Shown: piece by piece, positions 9,994 to 19,209 of the stretch
Layout of the letters: each line of letters begins with the position of its first letter
Position numbering within the stretch: position 1 is the first letter of the stretch
From: Mesorhizobium sp. AR07
GTDB lineage: Bacteria; Pseudomonadota; Alphaproteobacteria; Rhizobiales; Rhizobiaceae
NCBI RefSeq assembly: GCF_024746815.1
Contig: NZ_CP080525.1
Location: 4,954,501 to 5,018,500 of the forward strand
Direction of reading: 5' to 3'
Length of the DNA stretch: 64,000 nt
Program-made: the position numbers and the translations under genes
Notes under the pieces: model-generated
The model's database searches: none
The model's input: the letters and a program-made list of their open reading frames with translations, nothing else
Told to the model about the DNA's origin: nothing

Positions 9994-11475
9994 GTGGCCA
10001 AGGTCAAAATCCGCAACGAGATCCGCTTCATTCTCAATGGCAGGGATGTCGTGCTTTCGTCGGTGGCATCAGACGCGACCTTGCTCGACTGGCTGCGGCT
10101 CGACCGTTCGCTGCGCGGCACCAAGGAAGGCTGCGCCGAAGGCGATTGCGGCGCCTGCACCGTGCTGGTCGGCAAGCTTTCGCCCAGTGGGCTGGTCTAT
10201 GAAAGCGTCAACGCCTGCATCCGCTTCCTCGGCTCGCTGGATGGCACCCATGTCGTCACCGTCGAGCATCTGCGCGGCCTGCCGGGCCAGTTGCACCCGG
10301 TGCAGCAGGCCATGGTCGATTTCCACGGTTCGCAATGCGGCTTCTGCACGCCGGGCTTCGTCATGTCGCTCTATGGCCTGTGGATGAAATCATCCGACCC
10401 GTCGAACGCGGCAATCGAAAAGGCCTTGCAAGGCAATCTCTGCCGTTGCACCGGCTACGAGGCGATCATGCGCGCGGCGCACGCCATCTCCAGCTATGGC
10501 AAGGTGGCGAAGGACCCGCTGGCGGTGGAGCGCAAGGCGATCACGGCAAGGCTCGAGGCCATGCATGACGGCGCGCGGGTCGAGATCGGTTCGGCCAAGA
10601 AACGGCTGATCGTGCCGGCCAATGTCGACGATTTCGCCGCTTTGCTGGACAAGGAACCGGGCGCCACGATCGTTGCCGGTTCGACCGATGTCGGCCTGTG
10701 GGTGACCAAGCACATGCGCGATATTTCGCCGGGGATCTTCATCGGCAATCTCGACGGGCTGTGTGCCATATCCGAAGACAAGGGCGTCATTACCATCGGC
10801 GCCGGCGTCACCTACACCGAGGCGTTCTCGACGCTCGCCAAGCGCATCCCGGCGCTGGGGCCGTTGTTCGACCGCATCGGTGGCGAACAGGTGCGCAACA
10901 TGGGCACCATCGGCGGCAACATCGCCAATGGCTCGCCGATCGGCGATACGCCACCACCCCTGATCGCGCTCGGTGCGCGGCTGACGCTGCGCAAGGGCAA
11001 GAAGCGGCGCACGATCCCGCTGGAAACCTTCTTCATTGCCTACGGCAAGCAGGACCGGCTATCAGGCGAATTCGTCGAGGCGGTGCACGTGCCTGTTCCC
11101 GCCAAGGGTACGAAATTCGCCGTCCACAAGATCACCAAGCGCCGCGACGAGGACATCACGGCGGCACTCGGCGCCTTTTTCCTGACTCTGGCCAAGGATG
11201 GCACGGTCGCGGATGTACGTATCGCCTATGGCGGCATGGCGGCGACGCCGAAGCGGGCATCCGCGGTCGAAGACGCCTTGCGCGGCAAACCGTGGACAGA
11301 GGCGACGGTTGAAGCGGCGATGGCCGAATATGCCAAGGATTTCACCCCGCTCACCGACATGCGGGCTTCGGCTGAGTATCGCGCCCTGGCGGCACGCAAT
11401 CTGTTGCTGCGCTTTTTTGTCGAAACCACAGGCACCAGGGAGCAGATCCAGGTTTCAAGGCATGAGGCGGCATGA
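9994..11475 (+). CDS. xdhA: Xanthine dehydrogenase small subunit (FeS/FAD)
   Basis: 493 residues, GTG start. Residues 1 to about 165 hold two [2Fe-2S] domains: GCAEGDCGACTV (Cys47, 52, 55) and the CGFCTPGF / CRCTGY pairs. About 190 to 370 is the FAD domain (GSTDVGLWV, IGGNIANGSPIGD), followed by the CO-dehydrogenase flavoprotein C-terminal domain. Electrons from hypoxanthine or xanthine oxidation at the molybdenum subunit pass through here to NAD+. It overlaps xdhB by 4 bases. Confidence 0.96.
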   Translation: MAKVKIRNEIRFILNGRDVVLSSVASDATLLDWLRLDRSLRGTKEGCAEGDCGACTVLVGKLSPSGLVYESVNACIRFLGSLDGTHVVTVEHLRGLPGQLHPVQQAMVDFHGSQCGFCTPGFVMSLYGLWMKSSDPSNAAIEKALQGNLCRCTGYEAIMRAAHAISSYGKVAKDPLAVERKAITARLEAMHDGARVEIGSAKKRLIVPANVDDFAALLDKEPGATIVAGSTDVGLWVTKHMRDISPGIFIGNLDGLCAISEDKGVITIGAGVTYTEAFSTLAKRIPALGPLFDRIGGEQVRNMGTIGGNIANGSPIGDTPPPLIALGARLTLRKGKKRRTIPLETFFIAYGKQDRLSGEFVEAVHVPVPAKGTKFAVHKITKRRDEDITAALGAFFLTLAKDGTVADVRIAYGGMAATPKRASAVEDALRGKPWTEATVEAAMAEYAKDFTPLTDMRASAEYRALAARNLLLRFFVETTGTREQIQVSRHEAA

Positions 11476-13838
11476 TGAACAAGCACGCCACGCCCAATCT
11501 TAGGGCTGAAAAGATCACCGGCGGCGTCGCCACCGACCAGCGGCATGACTCTGCGCACAAGCATGTCAGCGGTACTGCCGTCTATATCGACGATATGCCG
11601 GAGCCGGCCGGCACGCTGCATGTCGGTCTCGGCCTGTCGAAGGTTGCACACGGCATTCTCAGAAGTGTCGACCTTTCGGCGGTGCGGACCGCACCGGGCG
11701 TTGTCGATGTGCTGACCTATGCCGACGTGCCGGGCGAGAACGACGTGTCACCCAGCAACATGCACGACGATCCGGTGCTGGCCCAGGACAAGGTGCAGTT
11801 CTTCGGCCAGCCGATTTTTGCGGTCATTGCCGAGACCCGCGACGAGGCGCGCCGCGCAGCACTGCTGGCAAAGATCGACTATGACGAGCTTCCCGCTGTG
11901 ATCGATATCTGGGACCTCGATCCGGTGAAGGACAGGCAGGTCACCGCGCCGCTGACACTCAGGCGCGGCGACGCGGCCGCCGCCATTCAAGCGGCACCCC
12001 GCCGCATCAAGAACCGCATGTGGCTTGGCGGTCAGGACCATTTCTATCTTGAGGGCCAGGTTTCGCTTGCAGTCCCCGGTGAGGACGACGAGGTGATTGT
12101 CTATTGCTCGACCCAGGGACCGAGCGAGACACAGCATCTGGTCGCCCATGCGCTCGGTGTTCCCTCCCACGCCGTGACGGTGGAGGTCCGCCGCATGGGC
12201 GGCGGCTTCGGCGGCAAGGAAACGCAGGCCAATCAATGCGCGGCGATCGCCGCGATCGCTGCAAAGAAGCACAAGCGCGCGGTCAAGATCCGGCTCGATC
12301 GCGACGAGGACATGACCGCCACCGGCAAGCGCCACGATTTCGCCATCGACTACGAAGTCGGCTTCGACGACGAAGGCAACATTCTCGGCGTCGACTTCAC
12401 CTTCGCGCTGCGCTGCGGTTTTTCCGCCGACCTGTCCGGCCCGGTCGGCGACCGTGCCCTGTTCCACTGCGACAACGCCTATTTCTACCCGAACGTGCTG
12501 GCCAAGTCGGCGCCGCTCTACACCAACACCGTTTCCAACACCGCCTTCCGTGGTTTTGGCGGTCCGCAAGGCATGGTCGGCGCCGAGCGCGTCATCGACG
12601 AGGTCGCCTTCGCCGTCGGCAAGGATCCGCTCGACATCCGCAAGCTGAATTTCTACGACCCGATGGAGGCGATCGGCACGCGCAATGTCACGCCCTATCA
12701 CCAGAGGGTCGAGGACAACATCATCCAGCGCATCGTCGCCGAGCTCGAGGAAAGCGCCGGCTATGCAAGGCGACGGCGCGAAATATCGGCCTTCAACGCC
12801 AACAGCCGCTTCATCAAGCGCGGCCTGGCGCTGACGCCGGTCAAGTTCGGCATCTCCTTCACCAAGACGGAGTCCAACCAGGCGGGCGCGCTGGTGCATG
12901 TCTATGCCGACGGCTCGGTGCACATGAACCATGGCGGCACCGAGATGGGGCAGGGCCTGCATCTCAAGGTGGCGCAGGTCGTTGCGGAAGAATTCCAGAT
13001 CGATCTCGACCGGGTGAAGATCACCGCCACCACCACCGCCAAGGTGCCGAACACGTCGCCGACGGCGGCGTCTTCGGGCGCCGATCTCAACGGCATGGCG
13101 GCGCAGAATGCCGCCCGCCAGATCCGCCAGCGGCTGACTGACTTCGCCGCCGAGAAATATCAGGTTCCGATCGACCAGGTGGTGTTCCTGCCGAACCGGG
13201 TGCGCGTCGGCAACCAGGAGGTCAGCTTCAACGATCTGGTCAAGCAGGCCTATATTGCGCGCATCCAGCTCTCGTCCGCCGGCTTCTACAAGACACCGAA
13301 AATCCATTGGGACCGCAGCAAGGGCCGGGGCCACGCCTTCTACTACTACGCCTATGGCGCGGCCTGCGCGGAGGTGTCGGTCGACACGCTGACCGGCGAA
13401 TATGTCGTCGAGCGCGCCGATATCCTGCACGACTGCGGCCGCTCGCTGAACCGGGCCATCGACATCGGCCAGGTCGAGGGTGGCTTCATCCAGGGCATGG
13501 GTTGGCTGACGACTGAGGAATTGTGGTGGGATGGCAAAGGCCGGCTGCGCACGCACGCGCCGTCGACCTACAAGATCCCGCTGGCGTCGGACCGTCCAAA
13601 GATCTTCAACGTGGCGCTGACCGACTGGTCACAGGCCTACGAGCCGACCATCCATCGCTCCAAGGCGGTCGGCGAGCCGCCTTTGCCGCACGGCATGGCG
13701 GTGCTGCATGCGCTGTCGGACGCGGTGGCCAGTGTCGCCGACCGCAGGATCTGTCCGCGCCTCGATGCGCCGGCAACGCCGGAACGGGTGCTGATGGCGA
13801 TCGAGCGGCTGAAGAACGAGGTCAAGGCCGGCGCCTGA
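11472..13838 (+). CDS. xdhB: Xanthine dehydrogenase molybdopterin-binding subunit
   Basis: 788 residues. The N-terminal aldehyde oxidase/xanthine dehydrogenase a/b hammerhead domain is followed by the molybdopterin domains with MGGGFGGKE, NTAFRGFGGPQ, GGTEMGQGLH and AVGEPPLPHG (the Glu is the expected catalytic base). It oxidises hypoxanthine and xanthine to urate. Start overlaps the xdhA stop as ATGA. The cofactor is presumably inserted with help from xdhC 62 bases downstream. Confidence 0.96.
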   Translation: MMNKHATPNLRAEKITGGVATDQRHDSAHKHVSGTAVYIDDMPEPAGTLHVGLGLSKVAHGILRSVDLSAVRTAPGVVDVLTYADVPGENDVSPSNMHDDPVLAQDKVQFFGQPIFAVIAETRDEARRAALLAKIDYDELPAVIDIWDLDPVKDRQVTAPLTLRRGDAAAAIQAAPRRIKNRMWLGGQDHFYLEGQVSLAVPGEDDEVIVYCSTQGPSETQHLVAHALGVPSHAVTVEVRRMGGGFGGKETQANQCAAIAAIAAKKHKRAVKIRLDRDEDMTATGKRHDFAIDYEVGFDDEGNILGVDFTFALRCGFSADLSGPVGDRALFHCDNAYFYPNVLAKSAPLYTNTVSNTAFRGFGGPQGMVGAERVIDEVAFAVGKDPLDIRKLNFYDPMEAIGTRNVTPYHQRVEDNIIQRIVAELEESAGYARRRREISAFNANSRFIKRGLALTPVKFGISFTKTESNQAGALVHVYADGSVHMNHGGTEMGQGLHLKVAQVVAEEFQIDLDRVKITATTTAKVPNTSPTAASSGADLNGMAAQNAARQIRQRLTDFAAEKYQVPIDQVVFLPNRVRVGNQEVSFNDLVKQAYIARIQLSSAGFYKTPKIHWDRSKGRGHAFYYYAYGAACAEVSVDTLTGEYVVERADILHDCGRSLNRAIDIGQVEGGFIQGMGWLTTEELWWDGKGRLRTHAPSTYKIPLASDRPKIFNVALTDWSQAYEPTIHRSKAVGEPPLPHGMAVLHALSDAVASVADRRICPRLDAPATPERVLMAIERLKNEVKAGA

Positions 13839-13900
13839 ATCCGGCGAAACGTGCAATTCGGACTGAAAAAGCCTACATTTCCCATTCGGGAACGTGAGAA

Positions 13901-14923
13901 ATGAACTCGAAAGTGCAAAGCCTGAAAGCCTTTCTCAGCACCGCCGGCCGGGTCGCCTTGGTCGAGGTGGCCGGGACAAAGGGTTCGACGCCACGCGAGA
14001 AGGGCGCGTTCATGCTCGTTTCGCACACGGCGATCTTTGGCACGATCGGCGGCGGCCAGCTCGAATATATGGCCATCGACAAGGCGCGGCAGATGCTGGG
14101 GTCTTCACCCTCCTCCTTGTGGGGAGGGTCGGTGAGCCGACGCCGCGAAGCGGCGTTGGCGAAACGGGGTGGGGGCGCGGCGCTTCCAGGACCCCCACCC
14201 CGGACGACTTCGTCGTCCGACCCTCCCCACAAGGGGGAGGGTGAAGAGGCCCGCATCGAGGTTGACGAGATCTGCGCGACCCTCGACGTGCCGCTCGGCC
14301 CCGAGATCGGCCAATGCTGCGGCGGGCGCGTCGAAGTGCTGATCCGGCTCGTCGATGCCGCGCTGGCAGCCGAGCTGGTCGCGGCGGCGGAAACCGAAGA
14401 GGCTGAACTGCCCTATGTCTACATCTTCGGCGGCGGCCATGTCGGTCAGGCGCTGGCGTCAACGATAGCGCTACTTCCGGTGCACTGCGTCGTCATCGAA
14501 ACGCGGGCCGAGGCGCTGGAAGGCATGCCGGAAACCGTCGAGACGCGGCTGACGCCGATGCCGGAGGCGATAGTGCGCGATGCTCCGGCCGGCACCGCTT
14601 TCGCCATTCTCACCCACGATCATGCATTGGACTTCCTGATCGTCGCCGAAGCGTTGAAACGTGACGACACAGCCTATGTCGGCATGATCGGCTCGAAGAC
14701 CAAGAAAGCGACGTTCAAGAACTGGTTCCTGAAATCGGCGGATGGCAGCGAAGCGGAGTTTGCCCGCCTCGTTTCGCCGATCGGCGGCGATGCCGTCAAG
14801 GACAAGCGCCCGCCCGTCATCGCCGCACTTGCGGCCGCCGAGATCATGACGGCGCTGGTCATCCACGGCGCCGCATCAAATGCCGATCATCATGCTCCGC
14901 GTGACAAGGTGATGGCTGGCTAA
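13901..14923 (+). CDS. xdhC: Xanthine dehydrogenase accessory protein XdhC, carrying an in-frame palindrome insertion
   Basis: 340 residues. The N-terminal XdhC/CoxI domain (VALVEVAGTKGSTPREKGAFM, GTIGGGQLEYMAIDKARQML) and C-terminal Rossmann domain (YVYIFGGGHVGQAL, HDHALDFLIVAEAL, YVGMIGSKTKKATF) are intact. They are separated by about 48 extra residues rich in Ser, Pro, Gly and Arg, encoded exactly by the palindromic element 14103-14246 (144 bases, so the frame is kept). The conserved GPEIGQCCGGRVEV follows. The usual role is delivery of sulfurated molybdenum cofactor to XdhB. The insertion lies between two conserved blocks and may be tolerated as a surface loop. Confidence 0.93.
   Translation: MNSKVQSLKAFLSTAGRVALVEVAGTKGSTPREKGAFMLVSHTAIFGTIGGGQLEYMAIDKARQMLGSSPSSLWGGSVSRRREAALAKRGGGAALPGPPPRTTSSSDPPHKGEGEEARIEVDEICATLDVPLGPEIGQCCGGRVEVLIRLVDAALAAELVAAAETEEAELPYVYIFGGGHVGQALASTIALLPVHCVVIETRAEALEGMPETVETRLTPMPEAIVRDAPAGTAFAILTHDHALDFLIVAEALKRDDTAYVGMIGSKTKKATFKNWFLKSADGSEAEFARLVSPIGGDAVKDKRPPVIAALAAAEIMTALVIHGAASNADHHAPRDKVMAG
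14103..14246. repeat. Palindromic repeat inserted within the xdhC coding region
   Basis: Outer inverted arms of 28 bases (14103-14130 and 14219-14246) match with one difference; their cores are CCTCCTTGTGGGGAGGGTC and GACCCTCCCCACAAGGGGG. A second internal hairpin is built on GCCGCGAAGCGGC. Total length is 144 bases, a multiple of three without a stop in the xdhC frame. Such GC-rich palindromes are otherwise intergenic in this window. Confidence 0.85.
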
Positions 14924-15026
14924 GTCTCGCCGAACAGGTCACGGCGGCTCTTGATGCGGCGTTTTCCAATCGCCCGAAAAACGCGTTTGCTGAATCCAAC
15001 GGCATTCCAGCACAAGGCGGAGCCAA

Positions 15027-15863
15027 ATGAACGTTCTGAAAATCGCTGCCTTTTCGGATGGAGATACCGGCGGCAATCCTGCCGGCGTCTGGATCGGCGA
15101 TGTCTTGCCCGATGCGGCTGAGATGCAGCGTGTCGCGGCCGGGATTGGGTTCTCGGAAACGGCCTTTGCCGCACCCGAGGGCGACGGCTGGCGGGTCCGC
15201 TATTTCTCGCCGGAATCAGAGGTTCCCTTCTGCGGCCATGCCACCATTGCCCTTGGTGCGGCGCTGGTCCGGCAGTTTGGCGATGGGATTTTCCCGCTGA
15301 CCCTCAACCAGGCCAGCATAACCGTCGAAGGGTTTCGCGACGGAGCGAACGTCGCTGCCGCTTTGCAATCGCCGCCAACGCATAGCAAATCGGCCTCGCG
15401 GGAGCTGATAGCCGAGGCGCTGGCGCTGTTCGGCTATTCGTCCAGCGATCTCGATCCGGTCATTCCACCGGCGCTGGTCCATGGCGGCGCAGATCATCTT
15501 GTTCTCGCCCTCAAGTCGCGCGAGGCGCTGGCCGCCATGCGCTACGATCTGAAGGCCGGCCAGGCCTTGATGCGGCGGGAAGGACTGGTCACGATCTTGT
15601 TGGCCTACGCCGAAACGCCGCGTCTGTTCCACACACGCAATCCATTTGCTTCAGGCGGCGTTTATGAGGACCCAGCGACAGGAGCCTCGACTGCCGCCTT
15701 CGCGGGCTATTTGCGCGACATTGGCTGGCCGCATGGCGGCGCGATCGATGTCGTGCAGGGCGAGGATATGGGCATGCGCTCGCGCCTGCATGCCGACATT
15801 CCGCCCGCGCCTGGAAGTTCGATCAGGGTGTCGGGCACCGCCCGCATGATGGACGAGCGGTAA
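15027..15863 (+). CDS. PhzF family isomerase/epimerase
   Basis: 278 residues, the normal PhzF length. Visible family motifs are GGNPAGVW near the start, FSETAFA with the candidate catalytic Glu, PFCGHATIAL, and DPATGASTAAFAGYL. The fold resembles diaminopimelate epimerase and acts by acid-base proton transfer, but outside phenazine producers the substrates are mostly unknown. AAGGCGGAG precedes the ATG. It lies 103 bases after xdhC on the same strand and may be read through from the xdh operon; a purine role is only contextual. Confidence 0.88.
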   Translation: MNVLKIAAFSDGDTGGNPAGVWIGDVLPDAAEMQRVAAGIGFSETAFAAPEGDGWRVRYFSPESEVPFCGHATIALGAALVRQFGDGIFPLTLNQASITVEGFRDGANVAAALQSPPTHSKSASRELIAEALALFGYSSSDLDPVIPPALVHGGADHLVLALKSREALAAMRYDLKAGQALMRREGLVTILLAYAETPRLFHTRNPFASGGVYEDPATGASTAAFAGYLRDIGWPHGGAIDVVQGEDMGMRSRLHADIPPAPGSSIRVSGTARMMDER

Positions 15864-15882
15864 GCGCCGGCGTCGCTCCGGA

Positions 15883-17148
15883 TCAGGCCGGCCGCTTCAA
15901 GCCCAGATGGTCGCGCAGCGTGCGGCCCTCATAATCCTTGCGGAACAGGCCACGCCGCTGCAGTTCCGGCACGACCAGCGTGGCAAAGGCGTCGAGTTCG
16001 CCGGGGAAGTAGGAGGGCATGACGTTGAAGCCGTCCGCCGCACCGCCTTCGAACCGCGCCTGCAGCTCGTCGGCGACCTGGGCTGCCGTTCCGACGATGC
16101 GCCAATGGCCACGCGCGCCGGCGAAATGCCGTGCCAGCTGGCGGATGGACAGGTTGGCGCGACGTGACTGCTCGATGACCAGCGCTTGCCGGCTCTGCAT
16201 GCCTTCGCTGGGCGGCAGTTCGGGCAGCGGCCCGTCGATCGGATAGCGCCCCAGGTCGGAAATGCTGAGATAGCTGGACAGGAGTGCTACCCCGACATCA
16301 TCGGGGATCAGCTCCTGCAACGCCTCGTATTTTTCCTGGGCTTGCGCTGCGGTTTCAGCCACGACCGGCGCGACACCGGGCATGATCTTGATGTCGTCGG
16401 GCTCGCGCCCATAGGCCGCCAGACGCCCCTTGAGGTCGTCGTAGAAGGCCTTCGCTTCCTCGAAGGTCTGCGCCGCCGTGAACACCACATCGGCGGTGCG
16501 GGCGGCAAGGTCGCGTCCGATATCCGAGGCGCCAGCCTGAACCAGCACCGGTGCGCCCTGCGGCGACTGCGGCAGGTCGAGCGGGTCCCGAACCGAAAAG
16601 CTCTGGCCGTCGTGACTGGAAGCTCCATCACGCTTGCCGCGCCAAAGCTCGGCGACCACCTCGGCGAATTCACGCGCCCGTTCGTAGCGATCGGCATGTG
16701 GACGCAAGCCGGTCGAGCCGAAATTGGCGGCCTCGATGGGGCTGGCAGAGGTGACCAGGTTCCAGCCGGCACGGCCGCCGCTCAGATGGTCGAGCGACAG
16801 GAAGGTCCGGGCCAGCCCATAGGGCTCGTTGTAGCTTGTCGACGCGGTGGAGACGAGGCCGATGCGGCTGGTCTGGACGGCCAGCGCCGACAGCAGGCTG
16901 ATCGGCTCGAAGCCGATCGAGCGCGAAGTCTGGCTGGCGATGCCGACATTGGCTTCGCGCAGGCCGGCGGCATCCTCGCAGAAGATCATGTCGAACTTCG
17001 CCGCCTCCGCCATGCGCGCCAGCTGGATGTAATGGTCGATGTCGATGCCGGCCGTCACATGCGCCTTGGGATGTCGCCAGGCGGCGATATGGTGGCCCGT
17101 CGCCCACAGGAAGGCGCCGAGCGTCATCTGGCGGGGAACTGCGGTCAT
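15883..17148 (-). CDS. LLM class flavin-dependent monooxygenase (NtaA/SnaA/DszA family)
   Basis: 421 residues. The family pattern is clear: LGAFLWATGHHIAAWRHP, FDMIFCEDAAG, EPISLLSALAVQTSRIGLVSTASTSYNEPYGLAR, HLSGGRAGWNLVTS, and HADRYERAREFAEVVAELW. These are FMNH2-dependent monooxygenases fed by a separate flavin reductase and act on chelators, alkylsulfur compounds or N-heterocycles. No reductase is seen nearby. Start overlaps the stop of the second LLM gene (ATGA), so the two are translated together. Convergent with the PhzF gene. Confidence 0.9.
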   Translation of the reverse strand: MTAVPRQMTLGAFLWATGHHIAAWRHPKAHVTAGIDIDHYIQLARMAEAAKFDMIFCEDAAGLREANVGIASQTSRSIGFEPISLLSALAVQTSRIGLVSTASTSYNEPYGLARTFLSLDHLSGGRAGWNLVTSASPIEAANFGSTGLRPHADRYERAREFAEVVAELWRGKRDGASSHDGQSFSVRDPLDLPQSPQGAPVLVQAGASDIGRDLAARTADVVFTAAQTFEEAKAFYDDLKGRLAAYGREPDDIKIMPGVAPVVAETAAQAQEKYEALQELIPDDVGVALLSSYLSISDLGRYPIDGPLPELPPSEGMQSRQALVIEQSRRANLSIRQLARHFAGARGHWRIVGTAAQVADELQARFEGGAADGFNVMPSYFPGELDAFATLVVPELQRRGLFRKDYEGRTLRDHLGLKRPA

Positions 17149-18167
17149 TGGTCGCCTCCGCCGGCAAGTCCAAGATGCGAGCGCAACGTCGCGCCGCGAT
17201 AGCTCTCTCGAAACAGGCCGCGTCGCCGCAGCTCCGGCAAGACCAGATCGACGAAATCGGCGAGCGCCGAAAGCTGTGCCGGCAGCAGGATGTTGAACCC
17301 GTCGCAGCTTTTCGACCGGAATCCTTTTTCCATGCTGTCGGCGACGGTCGGCTTGGCGGTAGCATCGGTAGCGAGCGAGACGCTCATCAGCAGCTTCACG
17401 GCGCCCGGATCGCGCCCGCAGGCGGCAACGCGGTGCTTCAGATCGTCATACCGTGCCTTCGCGCCTTCGGTCGGTCCGTCGTCCAGCAGGATGACATCGG
17501 CGGTGCGGACGGCAATCTCCATGTCCGCTTCCGACAGGCCGGACAGCACCAGCACCGGCGTGTCCTGCGGCGACCGCGCCACATTCAGCGGGCCGCGCAC
17601 GGAGAAGAATTCGCCCTTGTGGTCGAGCAGGTGCATCTTTTCGGGATCGTGGAAGCGGCCACCGCTCTTGTCGAACTTGAGCGCGTCCGCATCCCAGCCC
17701 TGCCACAAGCCTTGGACGATGCCGATATATTCCTCCGTCCGGCGGCGAAAGTCGTCGCTGGAAAACCCTTCCTGCCGGCTGAAATTGGCCGCCTCACGCG
17801 GTTTCTGCGTCATGGTTGCGTTCCAGCCGGTGCGGCCATGGCTGATGATGTCGAGCGAAGCGAAACGGCGCGCCAGATTGTAGGGCTGATGAGCGACCGT
17901 CGAAGCCGCGGCGACAAGCCCGATCCTGCTTGTCACCGTCGCCAGCGCTGCCAGCAAGGTCGTCGCTTCGAAGGGCATCTGCCTGTTTGCGGCATCGCCG
18001 CCGGAAGCCGGCGCTGAGTCGGCGAAAATCACCATGTCCAGCCCGGCCGCTTCGGCCTTTTGCACAAACCGCGCCAGACGGTCGAATTCAGGTTCGGCCC
18101 CGGGCGTGGGATCCGCAGTTCCCGGAAACAGCGAAACGGCAAGATGCATTGTGGTGCCGTTGTCCAT
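17145..18167 (-). CDS. LLM class flavin-dependent oxidoreductase
   Basis: 340 residues from an ATG with AGGGA seven bases upstream; a TTG at 18182 is an alternative. Luciferase-like motifs include GLDMVIFADSAP, FEATTLLAALATVTSRIGLVAAAST and GRTGWNATMTQ. It is shorter than its partner and lacks part of the C-terminal half, but ends similarly (PELRRRGLFRESYRGATLRSHLGL), suggesting the pair arose by duplication and divergence. Lies downstream of the LysR gene in the same direction. Substrate unknown. Confidence 0.88.
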   Translation of the reverse strand: MDNGTTMHLAVSLFPGTADPTPGAEPEFDRLARFVQKAEAAGLDMVIFADSAPASGGDAANRQMPFEATTLLAALATVTSRIGLVAAASTVAHQPYNLARRFASLDIISHGRTGWNATMTQKPREAANFSRQEGFSSDDFRRRTEEYIGIVQGLWQGWDADALKFDKSGGRFHDPEKMHLLDHKGEFFSVRGPLNVARSPQDTPVLVLSGLSEADMEIAVRTADVILLDDGPTEGAKARYDDLKHRVAACGRDPGAVKLLMSVSLATDATAKPTVADSMEKGFRSKSCDGFNILLPAQLSALADFVDLVLPELRRRGLFRESYRGATLRSHLGLAGGGDQ

Positions 18168-18288
18168 CGATGGTCCCTGCAAGACGAAAGTGAACCGGGA
18201 CTATGTTCGCCAGCTCCAGCGATGGCAACCGCCGGCGCTGGGCCAACCGCCGCTCATGTGCCGGCCAGCCATCACTTCCGGCCAGCCC

Positions 18289-19209
18289 CTATTTGCCGGC
18301 AAGCAGATCGTTGATCAGCCGCTGGCAGCGCTCGGCCATGAAGTCGAGCAGCAGCCGGACCTTGGGGTCCTGCAGTTTCTTGTGCGGATAGACGGCTGCG
18401 AATTGCACCGGCGTCGGCGGCGTGCTGCTCAGGATTACCTTCAACCGCTGGTCGCGGATGAACGGCTCGACCTCGAAGCGCGGCTTGTTGATGATGCCGC
18501 GCCCGGACAGCGCCCAGCCGGTCAGCACGTCGCCATCGTCGGTGTCGTAGGGCCCGTGCACTTCGAATTTCTGTGGGCCGACCGGAGTTTGCAGCGTCCA
18601 CACATATTCGCGCGCGCCGGAATAGCGCAGCATCAGGCAGTCGTGCTTCTTGCCGATCAGCTCCTGCGGCTCAAGTGGTTCGCCGCGCGCCTCCAGATAT
18701 TTCGGCGCCGCCACCAGCACGCGCTCGCATTCCATGATGCCGCGCATCCTGAGGCTGGAATCCTCGATGATGCCGAGCCGGAAGGCGACGTCGATGCCTT
18801 CCTTCATGATGTCGACATTGTGGTCCGAGAGTCTCAGCCGCACCTCGATGTCAGGATATTTGTCGTGGAAATCGGGAATGCCTGAGGCCACCAGCCGGCG
18901 GCCGAGGCCGAGTGGCGCCGTCACCTTGATGGTGCCGCGCGGCTGACCGGACAACGCGGAGACGGCGGCTTCCGCCTCGGTAATCGCCTCCAGCACCTGC
19001 TTGGCGCCCGAATAAAAAACCGTGCCATGCTCGGTCGGCATCAATTGCCGTGTCGTGCGGTTGAACAGCCGCACGCCTAGATGCTTCTCCAGCTCCTTGA
19101 TGCGGTTGGAGGCGACCGCAGGCGAGATGCGCATGTCGCGGCCGGCCGCCGACAGATTGCCGAGTTCGACGACGCGGACGAAGACGGCGATGTTGTCGAG
19201 ATAGGCCAT
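18289..19209 (-). CDS. LysR family transcriptional regulator
   Basis: 306 residues. Winged helix-turn-helix at about residues 5-65 (VFVRVVELGNLSAAGRDMRISPAVASNRIKELE in outline, then LFNRTTRQLMPTEHG), followed by a periplasmic-binding-like effector domain. It is divergent from puuD-guaD and upstream of the two LLM genes in the same direction, so it could control either side. Typical LysR autoregulation from the 279-base divergent gap is likely but unproven. Confidence 0.92.
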   Translation of the reverse strand: MAYLDNIAVFVRVVELGNLSAAGRDMRISPAVASNRIKELEKHLGVRLFNRTTRQLMPTEHGTVFYSGAKQVLEAITEAEAAVSALSGQPRGTIKVTAPLGLGRRLVASGIPDFHDKYPDIEVRLRLSDHNVDIMKEGIDVAFRLGIIEDSSLRMRGIMECERVLVAAPKYLEARGEPLEPQELIGKKHDCLMLRYSGAREYVWTLQTPVGPQKFEVHGPYDTDDGDVLTGWALSGRGIINKPRFEVEPFIRDQRLKVILSSTPPTPVQFAAVYPHKKLQDPKVRLLLDFMAERCQRLINDLLAGK

